Shown here: piece after piece, positions 25,804 through 34,095 of the stretch | Position numbering within the stretch: the stretch's first letter is position 1 | Layout of the letters: every line of letters starts with the position of its first letter | NCBI RefSeq assembly: GCF_003428165.1 | Contig: NZ_QLIQ01000023.1 | Span: 1-48,911 of the forward strand | Direction: 5' to 3' | Origin: Cysteiniphilum litorale | GTDB lineage: Bacteria > Pseudomonadota > Gammaproteobacteria > Francisellales > Francisellaceae | DNA: 48,911 bases | Position numbers and translations under genes: made by a program | The notes under the pieces: model-generated | Databases searched by the model: none | What the model saw: only the letters and a program-made list of their open reading frames with translations | Told to the model about the DNA's origin: nothing

Positions 25804-26823
25804 ATGTCCGTTAAATTATTAGTTTTAGGTGTCAATGGCTTTATTGGCAGCAGTATGGTTGAAAAAATATTAAAAGATACCGATTGGGAAATCTATGGCA
25901 TGGATCTTTCTGATCATAAAATTACTGAGTTTTTAGATCATCCACGCTTACACTTTGTTAAAGATAATGTACTTGAGAATATGGCATGGGTTGAAGAACA
26001 TATCCAAAAATGTGACGTTATTTTCCCACTGGTTGCTGTTGCCAACCCCGCGCTTTATGTCTCTGATCCATTATTTGTTTATAAGCTCGACTATGAATCA
26101 AATGTTGATATTGTGAAGCTATGTGTTAAGCACAAAAAACACCTTATTTTCCCATCGACATCAGAAGTCTATGGCATGAGCAAAGACATTCCATTTAATG
26201 AAGAAACCAGCGCTTTAGTGACGGGTCCCATCAATAAGCCACGTTGGATTTACTCTTGCTCTAAGCAGCTACTTGATCGTGTCATTCACGCCTATGGCAT
26301 GCAAGAAGGACTTAATTACACGTTATTTAGACCCTTTAACTGGATTGGTCCCAAGCAAGATGAAATCAAATCGTCTAAAAAAGGCAGCGCCCGCGTATTA
26401 GCACAATTTGTTTCAAACATTATCGATGGTAAAGATTTACAACTAGTTGATGGCGGTACACAACGTCGTTGTTTTACTTATATTGATGATGGCATCGATG
26501 CTTTGATTGAAATCGTTAAAAAACGTGATAACGAAGCACATCGACGTATTTTTAATATTGGTAATCCGGATAATGAATATTCAATTAAAGAACTGGCGGA
26601 GTTAACCGTTGATGCGATGAAGCGTTATCCAGAGTATCAAGCACGTGCTGAGAATACTAAAATTATTGCGACAACTGCAGGAGACTATTACGGTGAAGGC
26701 TATCAAGATGTCGATCGCCGTGTGCCGTCAATTGAGAATGCTAAGACACACCTTAACTGGTCACCTAAAGTGTCAATGCAAGATGCCTTAAGAAAAACTT
26801 TTGATTATCATTTACTGCAGTGA
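25804..26823 (+). CDS. arnA: UDP-glucuronate oxidative decarboxylase, stand-alone ArnA C-terminal domain
   Basis: Short-chain dehydrogenase that oxidatively decarboxylates UDP-glucuronate to UDP-4-keto-pentose. Starting at the ATG at 25804, which has AAGG upstream, gives 339 residues; a frame 13 codons longer overlaps arnC and looks non-native. The NAD loop is GVNGFIG (9-15), catalytic residues STSE (118-121) with Y150 and K154, and the late YQDVDRRVPSI segment carries the arginine equivalent to the ArnA decarboxylase Arg. The N-terminal formyltransferase half of E. coli ArnA is absent, and no separate copy is present in the window. Ends the operon; an imperfect hairpin follows at about 26813-26853. 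Confidence 0.82.
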   Translation: MSVKLLVLGVNGFIGSSMVEKILKDTDWEIYGMDLSDHKITEFLDHPRLHFVKDNVLENMAWVEEHIQKCDVIFPLVAVANPALYVSDPLFVYKLDYESNVDIVKLCVKHKKHLIFPSTSEVYGMSKDIPFNEETSALVTGPINKPRWIYSCSKQLLDRVIHAYGMQEGLNYTLFRPFNWIGPKQDEIKSSKKGSARVLAQFVSNIIDGKDLQLVDGGTQRRCFTYIDDGIDALIEIVKKRDNEAHRRIFNIGNPDNEYSIKELAELTVDAMKRYPEYQARAENTKIIATTAGDYYGEGYQDVDRRVPSIENAKTHLNWSPKVSMQDALRKTFDYHLLQ

Positions 26824-26954
26824 TTCTCGCACTTTCAAAGGATTCACTGTAAGTTGCAGAAGTTTCTTGTTCGATGCAAGGTTCTATACATCTGATACAC
26901 AGAGCCATACGCTATTGCACCATTAATATTATTATTTTTCATCAAAGCACAATA

Positions 26955-27263
26955 TCAAACTTGCGACAATACAGTAACTAACTGTTGAATTAAATAGTTC
27001 TTATTGATGAGAACAATAGCTAGACCAATTAGTAAAACAGCATATAAAAATACAATAGCATAACGCTTAGATGTTTTACTTTTGAAAAATTTTAAATATG
27101 TCTCTATGATGTCATAAAGAATGATTATAACTAAATATAAAATTCCAATACCTATAATTAAATAGCCAATAATAGCAAGCATTTGTGAGTAGTAGACAGC
27201 TGAACTAGCAGCAAGCCCAAAAACAATGAAAACTAATGGTGATAGGTAATTTAATCTATTCAT
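26955..27263 (-). CDS. Small membrane protein of unknown function
   Basis: A 102-residue hydrophobic protein with about three predicted membrane helices (residues 8-28, 30-55 and 67-85) and a basic loop between the second and third. I recognise no family. It is transcribed against its neighbours and lies alone between the arn-like operon and the sugar kinase gene. The ribosome binding site is poor, and the local composition is more AT-rich than its surroundings, so it may be a recent acquisition. It is kept as a gene because the hydrophobic pattern is coherent over its whole length. Confidence 0.5.
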   Translation of the reverse strand: MNRLNYLSPLVFIVFGLAASSAVYYSQMLAIIGYLIIGIGILYLVIIILYDIIETYLKFFKSKTSKRYAIVFLYAVLLIGLAIVLINKNYLIQQLVTVLSQV

Positions 27264-27393
27264 GGTAAGTCCGTTTTTATATTTCCCAGTAAAATGATAA
27301 TACCATTAGCAAAAAATAACAATGACTTTGGTTTTGTTACGTTTAGTTGTATCTTATATCCCTAATTACACAAACATTTAAGGATACATACAA

Positions 27394-28290
27394 ATGGAGT
27401 CAACGGGTTGCTATATTGGCTTAGATATTGGCGGGACAAAGACAATGGTTAAAGCCATTGATGCCAAGGGTCATGAAATCGCCTTATACAAAGAAGCGAC
27501 ACCATTAGATTTTGATGAGGGTATTTCACTACTTCACACTTTGATTGAAAAGGTCGCAGCTAACCATGACATCAAAGGTATTGGTGCTGCCATTGGTGGC
27601 CCCTTAGATGCTGATAAAGGCATTGTTTCACCACTTCATCAACCACAATGGCGTAACATCCCGCTTAAAAATATTATGGAAGAACGTTGGCAATGCCCTT
27701 TTCATGTCGATGTGGATACGAATGTTGCTGCAGTTGCAGAATATCATCTAGGGAATTATCAAGCATCGCGCTTTTTATACATCACATTGAGCACCGGCAT
27801 GGGTGGTGGTTTTTTAATTGATGGCAAGATTTATCAAGGACTATCGCACCCTGAAATTGCACATCAGGCTATTTCACACTGTTATGACAGCCATGACATG
27901 ATGCAGCGTATTAGCTGTGAATGTGGTACAAATGATTGTTTGGAAGCAATGGTTTCAGGCAATGGTATTAAACGTTTATATCTTAAATCAGCTGAGAATT
28001 TAAATGAGAAGGAGTGGTCAGAAGTTGGCTACAACCTAGGGCAGGGCTTACGTAATATCGCGACAATTTTATCACCGGAAATTATCGTATTTGGTGGCGG
28101 TGTTGCTTTAGGTGGTGGGCAAGCTTTATTAGATCATGCGCAAAAAGTATTAAATGAAAAGCTAAAACTGGTTAAGGCGCCAAAGCTTGTACTGTCTCAA
28201 CTGGGTTATAACACAGCTTTGGAAGGGGCGCTATGCTTTGCTAAAGGCATGCATTTGCCACAGAAACAACAAGCTGCCATGGGGGTTTAA
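27394..28290 (+). CDS. ROK-family sugar kinase
   Basis: A 298-residue kinase of the ROK family, which phosphorylates hexoses or amino sugars such as glucose, N-acetylglucosamine or N-acetylmannosamine. The phosphate-1 loop is GLDIGGTKT (residues 9-17), the catalytic aspartate is most likely D108 in VDVDTN, and the zinc-binding motif is CECGTNDC (175-182). No DNA-binding domain is attached, so it is an enzyme rather than a ROK repressor. An AAGGA site precedes the ATG, and its stop abuts the start of a sugar permease, implying a transport-and-phosphorylation pair. The substrate cannot be read from the sequence. Confidence 0.85.
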   Translation: MESTGCYIGLDIGGTKTMVKAIDAKGHEIALYKEATPLDFDEGISLLHTLIEKVAANHDIKGIGAAIGGPLDADKGIVSPLHQPQWRNIPLKNIMEERWQCPFHVDVDTNVAAVAEYHLGNYQASRFLYITLSTGMGGGFLIDGKIYQGLSHPEIAHQAISHCYDSHDMMQRISCECGTNDCLEAMVSGNGIKRLYLKSAENLNEKEWSEVGYNLGQGLRNIATILSPEIIVFGGGVALGGGQALLDHAQKVLNEKLKLVKAPKLVLSQLGYNTALEGALCFAKGMHLPQKQQAAMGV

Positions 28291-29313
28291 ATGACGATTA
28301 TTAGCGCTTTATTTTTCTCGGTTTTAGCGGGCATTTTAAATGGCAGCTTTGCCACTCCAACAAAACATATGCAAATCAATCCAGTCAAGATGTGGCTTAA
28401 CTTTGCTTTCTGGGGATTTATTATTATCCCTTTTTTGACCTTCTTAATAGTTGATCCGGCATTTTTTGGCTTGCTACTACAGGTACCTACTATGGCAATT
28501 GTTATTCCACTAATTGCCGGTTTAATCTGGGGTATCGGCATGGTTTGTTTAAGTGTTGCGCTTAAACATATTGGTATTGGTGTCGCTTTTGTTATCAATA
28601 TTGGCATTGGTACGGCAGGTGGTACACTTATCCCACTGATATTCTTCCCACAACAGCAGTTAAGCACGGGATTTGTCAGTTTAGTAATAGTAGCGGTTGT
28701 TTTCTTATTGGTTGGTGTATTATTGGCAGGACTTGCCGCACAACAACGTGAGAAAGAAACCTTAACTAACACAACCAACAAAGCAACTAAGGTGGCATTA
28801 TTTGCCATTTTAATTACAATTTTTGCAGGAATAAGCTCCGCACTGCAAGGGGCTAGCTATGCCTATGCATTAAGTGCATATGCCACACTGACAAATGAAG
28901 TGAATAGCCCCTTCATTCTTGCGATATTGCCGTGGTTTTTTGTATTTGTTGGCGGTTTTATACCTTATGTTATCTACTTTGCGATGTTAAATGCTAAGAC
29001 TCAACGTCAAACCCAAGCCGTTTCCACACAAAAAATGACCTTAAAAGATCAACTGTTGATTATTGCCATGGCAGTGATGTTTTTTGAATCAACGGTTTGT
29101 TATGCCAAGGCCTCACAAATCCTAGGCGCTTTGGGCCCGATTATTGCTTGGCCACTATTTATGACATTTATTATTTTAATGTCTAATTTCTGGGGACTTA
29201 AGCACGGTGAATGGCGTAATGCATCACGTGCTGCAGGTATTAAAATTATTAGCGCAATTATATTATTGATTGTCGCTGTAATCACCTTGGTTGGCGCAAG
29301 TCTATTTCGTTAA
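28291..29313 (+). CDS. RhaT/GRP-type sugar permease (DMT superfamily)
   Basis: Ten-helix membrane protein of 340 residues in the drug/metabolite transporter superfamily, most like the L-rhamnose-proton symporter RhaT and glucose/ribose porter groups. The N-terminus GILNGSFATPTKHMQ with following W-NFAFWG is characteristic, as is the glycine-rich helix GVAFVINIGIGTAGGTLIP. It starts immediately after the ROK kinase stop codon, so uptake of a sugar followed by its phosphorylation is the likely joint function. The sugar is not determined; no rhamnose catabolic genes are nearby, so rhaT itself would be an over-call. Confidence 0.75.
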   Translation: MTIISALFFSVLAGILNGSFATPTKHMQINPVKMWLNFAFWGFIIIPFLTFLIVDPAFFGLLLQVPTMAIVIPLIAGLIWGIGMVCLSVALKHIGIGVAFVINIGIGTAGGTLIPLIFFPQQQLSTGFVSLVIVAVVFLLVGVLLAGLAAQQREKETLTNTTNKATKVALFAILITIFAGISSALQGASYAYALSAYATLTNEVNSPFILAILPWFFVFVGGFIPYVIYFAMLNAKTQRQTQAVSTQKMTLKDQLLIIAMAVMFFESTVCYAKASQILGALGPIIAWPLFMTFIILMSNFWGLKHGEWRNASRAAGIKIISAIILLIVAVITLVGASLFR

Positions 29314-29367
29314 GCCTCTACCATCTATTGCTTTGTCACCCAATCAAGGACAGTAAGATGTAGAAGT

Positions 29368-30249
29368 TTAGACCTGATCTAACAGCAGCCTCTCTTCCCA
29401 CCATTGCATAAAAAACCTTGCCAGCTCTTCACTATGCACAGTTTTGCGCCAACTATAAAAAACCAGTTTTTTCTCAAAGGCAAAATCAAAATTGACACGC
29501 TTTAACTTAAAAATATCACGGTAGTACTCATATAAATGATGCTCGGTAGACATCACCGTATTGGGCATACTGCTTAATAAACTCATCGATGTCAAAATGC
29601 TGTTAGACAACACCACCTTGCTGCGCGGATGATGTCCGATAGTTTGGCGAATATAAGGTGTCTCTTTATCATGCATGGTGATATGTTTTGCTTGCAGGTA
29701 ATCAACCAAAGTCATTTTATCAAAATCACTTTGTTGACTTGTGATCACAACAGACTGGGTTTCCATCAATGGTTGCGTTGGAATACTCAACACACGATCT
29801 TCCATCCCAATAAATAAATCAAATTGGCTCACATCGCATTGTGCTTTATTCAAGTCTTTAAGCTTTAATACTTCCATTTCGATTTCAATATCATGGACTT
29901 TGCAGGCTTCAATAAACTCAGGCATATATAACAGCGCGAAAAAATCACTGGTTAGTACTTTGTAACACTTTTTCTCAGATTGCGCACTACTGTGTTTTGC
30001 CAGAGCAACAATATGCCCAATATAACTGCATAACTGCAAGCCCTTGGCAGTTGCCACACAGCGTCCATCCTGAATCTGCATCACATCATCACCGAATGTC
30101 TTTCTAATCAGTCTCAATGCGGCACTTACCGTTGATTGATTCTTATTTAAAAGCTTAGCTGCTTCCGATACTGAACCGACTTCAATAACCGCTTTAAAAA
30201 CATAGAGATTATTCAATGTAACCGAGCTTATATCCATTACGTTTACCAT
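29368..30249 (-). CDS. LysR-family transcriptional regulator
   Basis: A 293-residue regulator with an N-terminal winged helix-turn-helix (about residues 8-65, around VFKAVIEVGSVSEAAKLLNKNQSTVSAAL) and a LysR-type effector domain. It could start at the ATG at 30249 or at a second ATG four codons in (30237), which has GGTAAACG upstream. It is convergent with the sugar permease and not divergent from any gene it obviously controls, so its target is unknown. A 12-bp match to the IS-junction sequence lies 27 nt upstream of its start. Confidence 0.85.
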   Translation of the reverse strand: MVNVMDISSVTLNNLYVFKAVIEVGSVSEAAKLLNKNQSTVSAALRLIRKTFGDDVMQIQDGRCVATAKGLQLCSYIGHIVALAKHSSAQSEKKCYKVLTSDFFALLYMPEFIEACKVHDIEIEMEVLKLKDLNKAQCDVSQFDLFIGMEDRVLSIPTQPLMETQSVVITSQQSDFDKMTLVDYLQAKHITMHDKETPYIRQTIGHHPRSKVVLSNSILTSMSLLSSMPNTVMSTEHHLYEYYRDIFKLKRVNFDFAFEKKLVFYSWRKTVHSEELARFFMQWWEERLLLDQV

Positions 30250-30275
30250 GATTTATTTTAACAGTTATAACCAAC

Positions 30276-30287
30276 TGGAGTTACGCA
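30276..30287 (+). repeat. Copy of the IS-junction 12-mer TGGAGTTACGCA
   Basis: An identical 12-mer to the minus strand of 192-203. The similarity extends on both sides (TAAC, AA and TTT at matching positions, about 20 of 23). It lies between lpxC and the LysR gene with no transposase nearby, so it may be a solitary IS end. Confidence 0.35.
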
Positions 30288-30324
30288 CTTTTTAACTACT
30301 GTCGATTATCAGGCATTCACCATA

Positions 30325-31194
30325 TTAACACAACCTCCATGCGCTATTATCTGCAAACAAAGCTCTTAAAAGCTTATTATTTAGGGTGTGCCCTGATTTA
30401 TAGCAATTAAAGTGTCCCAAAATCGCGCCACCGACATAAAAATCACCAATCGCATCTAGCAGTTTATGTTTTACAAATTCATCGGGGTATCTTAAGCCCT
30501 CAGGGTTTGCAACACCCTCATTAGTGACACCAACGGCATTATCAAGTGAGGCACCTTTTGCAAGATTGTTTGCATGCAAGTATTCCAGTTGCTCAACAAA
30601 ACCAAACGTGCGCGCCTTGGCAACTTGCGCTATATACTCCTGTTGCTCACCTGAAAACTCAACAATCAAAGGGGTAGCGGCAATCACTGGGTGATCCCAT
30701 TTGATTTCAAAGCGATAACGCGTTTCATCACTCGGGGAAATTTCTGCAAACTTATCTTCATCAGTGACGCGTATTGTCTTTAACACCTTAATCACTTGAC
30801 GCTTTTTGTCCTGCGCTTTAACCCCTACTTTTTGCAACGCCTCAACAAAGGCAATACTACTGCCATCCATTACTGGCAATTCTGGCGCATCGATTTCTAC
30901 GATGACATTGTCAACCTGAAACATACAAAGCGCTGACATGAGATGTTCAATCGTAGATACCGTTATCGTTTTATCATTTGGCGAGACCAGCAATGTGCAC
31001 ATCACTGCTTCAGTAATATTAAAGGGCGTAATCTTAATATCATGCACTTGGGATAAATCCGTGCGCCGAAAAACAATCCCCTGATCAACAGCTGCCGGTA
31101 ATAAGCGCATATTGACATTGACACCTGAGTGTAAACCAATACCTTGAATTTCAATATGATGATTAATCGTCTGTTGCTGCACATTTTTCTCCAT
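30325..31194 (-). CDS. lpxC: UDP-3-O-acyl-N-acetylglucosamine deacetylase
   Basis: Zinc amidase catalysing the committed step of lipid A synthesis. In the 289-residue frame the zinc ligands are H84 (TIEHLMSAL), H243 and D247 (KHKLLDAIGD), with E83 as base and H269 in YKSGHTLNN. The protein stops about ten residues after this motif, shorter than the E. coli enzyme (305). Translation may really start at a GTG four codons later (31182), which has GGAG six nt upstream and gives the family's N-terminal spacing. LpxC abundance is often controlled through its C-terminus, so the short tail is notable. Confidence 0.93.
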   Translation of the reverse strand: MEKNVQQQTINHHIEIQGIGLHSGVNVNMRLLPAAVDQGIVFRRTDLSQVHDIKITPFNITEAVMCTLLVSPNDKTITVSTIEHLMSALCMFQVDNVIVEIDAPELPVMDGSSIAFVEALQKVGVKAQDKKRQVIKVLKTIRVTDEDKFAEISPSDETRYRFEIKWDHPVIAATPLIVEFSGEQQEYIAQVAKARTFGFVEQLEYLHANNLAKGASLDNAVGVTNEGVANPEGLRYPDEFVKHKLLDAIGDFYVGGAILGHFNCYKSGHTLNNKLLRALFADNSAWRLC

Positions 31195-31214
31195 GCGTTT
31201 GGCAATGACAGAGA

Positions 31215-31631
31215 CTATATAAAATCTGGGCTAAAAAAGCTAATCAATAACACCACTAATACCATTAAACTAATAACAACATAACACTTATTATGTTGAC
31301 GTTTAAAGTTATAAGCCGTAATTGCCACACGTACGATCGGGTTGATTAAAATAAGCAAAACCCCGAATTGCAATAATGATTTAATACTGCCATGAAATGC
31401 TGTTGAAACAATCAGATTAACATCCTCCAAGCGCTTGGGCTCCCCGCTAAAAACATGTGACAAGTGCACGATGCCATGATGATTCATCAGATAAAGCACT
31501 TCAGCAACAAACACTACCGAAATGGAGACAATAATTGACACCATCATTACCATAACAATCATTGCTGAGTCTGGTTTTTTTTGGTTTTTCAAATTTTTTA
31601 TTTTTTGCGCTCTAGCACCATTGTCACTCAT
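31215..31631 (-). CDS. DUF1634 membrane protein, partner of TauE/SafE exporter
   Basis: A 138-residue protein with three membrane helices (about residues 24-46, 86-103 and 114-134). The sequence SGEPKRLEDVNLI in the first loop and GVLLILINPIVRVA in the second helix are typical of DUF1634. Proteins of this family regularly sit next to TauE/SafE permeases, as here, where its ATG overlaps the permease stop codon. An accessory role in the transporter is inferred from that linkage. The lysine-rich N-terminus is cytoplasmic. Confidence 0.78.
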   Translation of the reverse strand: MSDNGARAQKIKNLKNQKKPDSAMIVMVMMVSIIVSISVVFVAEVLYLMNHHGIVHLSHVFSGEPKRLEDVNLIVSTAFHGSIKSLLQFGVLLILINPIVRVAITAYNFKRQHNKCYVVISLMVLVVLLISFFSPDFI

Positions 31632-32461
31632 AAGTGAACTCCTAAGCCATTTAAAACCATTTGCACGCCGATAATAGCAATTAGCACTAAAAACACTGTT
31701 TTCAAGGTCTTCACCGGAATGATCGGCAACAATTTAGCACCTAAGAATGCACCAACAAAAACGCCCAATGCCACGGGTGCAGCAAACAATGGCTCGATAT
31801 AGCCTGCTTTAAGATAAATACCAACACTTGCCGCAGCGGTAATACCGATCATGAAATTACTGGTTGCAGTGGTCACTTTAAAGGGGATCTTCATGATTTG
31901 ATCCATGCCCAATACTTTAAAAGCACCTGAACCGATACCCAAAAGCCCAGATAGCACACCTGCAACCCACATAACAACAAAGCCAGGAACGACACCAACG
32001 ACAGCATAAGACTCTATTTTGTCTTTTATTTGATAGGTATCTGGGAGTTGTAATTTTTGCGCCAGTTTACTTGACTCAACCACTGTGTTTTTCGGCTTAT
32101 TCAGTAATGAAATTATAATATTTAAAAGCAGCATAACCCCGAAGATAAGTGATAGTATGTCTTTATTCATCACCACCGCAAGGCTTGCACCACAAATGGC
32201 ACCAATCGTTGTTGCCACTGATAAAAACATACTAATACGAATATTGCTTATTCCATCGCGAAGATATGAAATCGCAGCACCCGATGACGTAGCAATCACC
32301 GAGGTTAATGCCGCCCCCATTGCATAGCGAATATCAATGCCAAATCCAAGGACTAAAAAAGGCGTGATAATCACCCCACCACCAAGACCGGCTAGGGCAC
32401 CAAGGATACCTGCAAACATCGAAGCCGCTATAACAATCAGCTCAAATACAATAAGATCCAT
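31628..32461 (-). CDS. TauE/SafE-family anion exporter
   Basis: A 277-residue membrane protein of the sulfite/sulfonate exporter TauE/SafE family with about eight helices. Two repeats carry the family glycine motifs: GALAGLGGGVIITPFL near residues 20-35, and GVLSGLLGIGSGAFKV with MGAALTSVIATS elsewhere. Substrates in the family include sulfite, sulfoacetate and other organosulfur anions; the one here is unknown. It is translationally coupled to the DUF1634 gene. The ribosome binding site AGAGAGAAAT is acceptable. Confidence 0.85.
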   Translation of the reverse strand: MDLIVFELIVIAASMFAGILGALAGLGGGVIITPFLVLGFGIDIRYAMGAALTSVIATSSGAAISYLRDGISNIRISMFLSVATTIGAICGASLAVVMNKDILSLIFGVMLLLNIIISLLNKPKNTVVESSKLAQKLQLPDTYQIKDKIESYAVVGVVPGFVVMWVAGVLSGLLGIGSGAFKVLGMDQIMKIPFKVTTATSNFMIGITAAASVGIYLKAGYIEPLFAAPVALGVFVGAFLGAKLLPIIPVKTLKTVFLVLIAIIGVQMVLNGLGVHL

Positions 32462-32521
32462 CTTTATTTCTCTCTATGGCAAATACACTGCGTCACATGC
32501 TAGTGTTATGGTAAACCATAA

Positions 32522-33322
32522 CTATTGATATGCTGAAATTGCAGCTGATTCATCAACTTTAAACCCTTGCGGGTCACTAATAATCTTATAATCCCCTGCA
32601 ATCACTTCATTGGCCGTCATTGACGTAATCTCGCCCAAGCCTGGTAACATCTTGCCAATATTAGCAATCGTGAAGGTGCCATTGTTGGATTGCAGTACAA
32701 GTCCATAACTATTGGCTGAGTAAATCTTATAGTTTGTCGCCACTTTATCCGCCGTTGTTGGCATGGTCATGATTGGCTGCATAGCTTGACCCTTATCATT
32801 TGATGCGCTACTTGCTGCTATCTGCGTAAGCTTGGCTAAGAATTGCTTCGCCAAATCATCGCTGACTTTATCTAAGCTTTTGGTCTGTTTTTGAACCTCA
32901 TCTAGTTTCATTTGCATTTGCTGTAACTGCGTTACTGCCTCGGTATTACTGTTTAAAATCATCTGTTTTAATTCAGCAATTTTGGCATCTGCAGACTTTC
33001 TCACCTCTTCAGCCTCGGCGTGAATGATATTCGACAGCGTATTTCTAATGGCACCAGCTTGATCTTCAATATGCGACTGTAGCACTTTTTGATGCGCTTG
33101 GATTTCTTTTTGATTAGTGATAATAAACAATTGAAATACCAGCACACATGCCACACCCACACCACCTAGCACCATCAGCTTTTGTTGTTTTGTTAGCGGA
33201 GTTTTGCCTTTTTGTCGGCTTGATACCTCAACATCAAACTCGTCATTTTCCAACTCTATATCAGATGCTTGATCTTGTGTTTTGTCTGCTTTTTTATTTA
33301 ATGAACCAAATAATTTCTTCAT
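32522..33322 (-). CDS. DotF/IcmG-like bitopic membrane protein
   Basis: A 266-residue protein with an acidic cytoplasmic N-terminus, then LTKQQK and a single membrane helix (about 49-69). A long coiled coil follows (about 71-165), then a Ser/Met-rich linker and a C-terminal periplasmic domain (about 197-266). The C-terminal domain resembles the end of Legionella DotF (IcmG), which reads Y-I-A--GRAWL, a short turn, then G--IPGYG-V; here it is YKIYSANSYGLVL, then GKMLPGLGEI. Overall length equals that of DotF (269). DotF belongs to the core of type IVB secretion systems. No other dot/icm gene lies in the window, so this may be a dispersed component. The assignment is from memory of the family and remains tentative. 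Confidence 0.5.
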   Translation of the reverse strand: MKKLFGSLNKKADKTQDQASDIELENDEFDVEVSSRQKGKTPLTKQQKLMVLGGVGVACVLVFQLFIITNQKEIQAHQKVLQSHIEDQAGAIRNTLSNIIHAEAEEVRKSADAKIAELKQMILNSNTEAVTQLQQMQMKLDEVQKQTKSLDKVSDDLAKQFLAKLTQIAASSASNDKGQAMQPIMTMPTTADKVATNYKIYSANSYGLVLQSNNGTFTIANIGKMLPGLGEITSMTANEVIAGDYKIISDPQGFKVDESAAISAYQ

Positions 33323-33457
33323 TGCAGCTTAGTCCTTCTTTACCAATGATAGTGCTAAGTATAGAAACTATTTCGAGCATCGCCTAGCAGTTGATGGTGA
33401 TTTATGTTTTTTTGTTTATACTACTGTAGGAAATTAATTTGATAAGGATTAAAACGA

Positions 33458-33973
33458 ATGAAATATAACTTTCTAATACGACTGTTTCACCTACTTATTG
33501 CTATTGGCGTCATCTTGCAATTCTTGATTGGTTTTTTCTTTGATGATTTATTTGCCAAGCTCAATGGTGCATTTTTTATGACAATACACAAATCAATCGG
33601 TTTATCTTTAGCTATTGTGGTGATTCTACTGATCATTACCCGCTTATTATCAAAGAAAATTCCTTACCCTAAAGCGATGTCATCCTTACATATTTTCCTT
33701 GCAAAGATTGTCCACTTCGGTCTTTATCTTTGTGTATTTTGCATGTCGATGACGGGACTTATCGCCTCACAGTTGTTTCAAAGTCAATGGCAATTTTTCT
33801 ATTGGTTTAATGTACCTATCTTATTGCCGCAAAACCCAGAACTTGGTAGTGAGATCTTTAGCTGGCATCCTTGGTTTGCCTATATTCTACTTGTGCTTGT
33901 CATACTACACATCTTCGCGGCACTTTATCATAAGTATATTGCTAAGGATGATATTGTTAAGAAGATGTTGTAA
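33458..33973 (+). CDS. Cytochrome b561-type membrane protein
   Basis: A 171-residue protein with four membrane helices and the histidine pattern of prokaryotic cytochrome b561: His in RLFHLL (helix 1), IHKSIG (start of helix 2), KIVHFGLYL (helix 3) and LHIFAALYHKYI (helix 4). These bind two b haems and pass electrons between quinol and periplasmic acceptors. It has a good AAGGAT ribosome binding site. A TATACT hexamer at 33417-33422 could be its -10. It is divergent from the DotF-like gene and convergent with kdpE. Confidence 0.88.
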   Translation: MKYNFLIRLFHLLIAIGVILQFLIGFFFDDLFAKLNGAFFMTIHKSIGLSLAIVVILLIITRLLSKKIPYPKAMSSLHIFLAKIVHFGLYLCVFCMSMTGLIASQLFQSQWQFFYWFNVPILLPQNPELGSEIFSWHPWFAYILLVLVILHIFAALYHKYIAKDDIVKKML

Positions 33974-34013
33974 GCCAACCTAATTAGCAAATGAACAATA
34001 AGTTAAATCACCC

Positions 34014-34065
34014 CTCACCCGTGTCGCTTATACTCCACGACCTCTCCCGCAAGGAGAGAGGTGAG
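34014..34065. repeat. REP-like stem-loop between convergent genes
   Basis: CTCACC and GGTGAG form the outer arms (34014-34019 and 34060-34065). Inside, ACCTCTC pairs with GAGAGGT around a CCGCAAGG loop. The sequence type, CCCTCACCC followed by CCTCTCCCGCAAGG-GAGAGGTGA, recurs in intergenic regions of many proteobacteria. Here it sits between cytochrome b561 and kdpE and probably ends both transcripts. Confidence 0.5.
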
Positions 34066-34095
34066 AAATGACGCCATCTACTTTTTGATCATTCT

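Noticed and set aside
28291-29313. Naming the sugar permease rhaT
   Set aside because: No rhamnose catabolic genes are nearby and the adjacent ROK kinase suggests a hexose or amino sugar. Only the family can be supported.
34014-34065. CRISPR repeat
   Set aside because: The palindrome occurs once here with no regularly spaced copies. No cas gene or repeat-spacer pattern is visible anywhere in the window.
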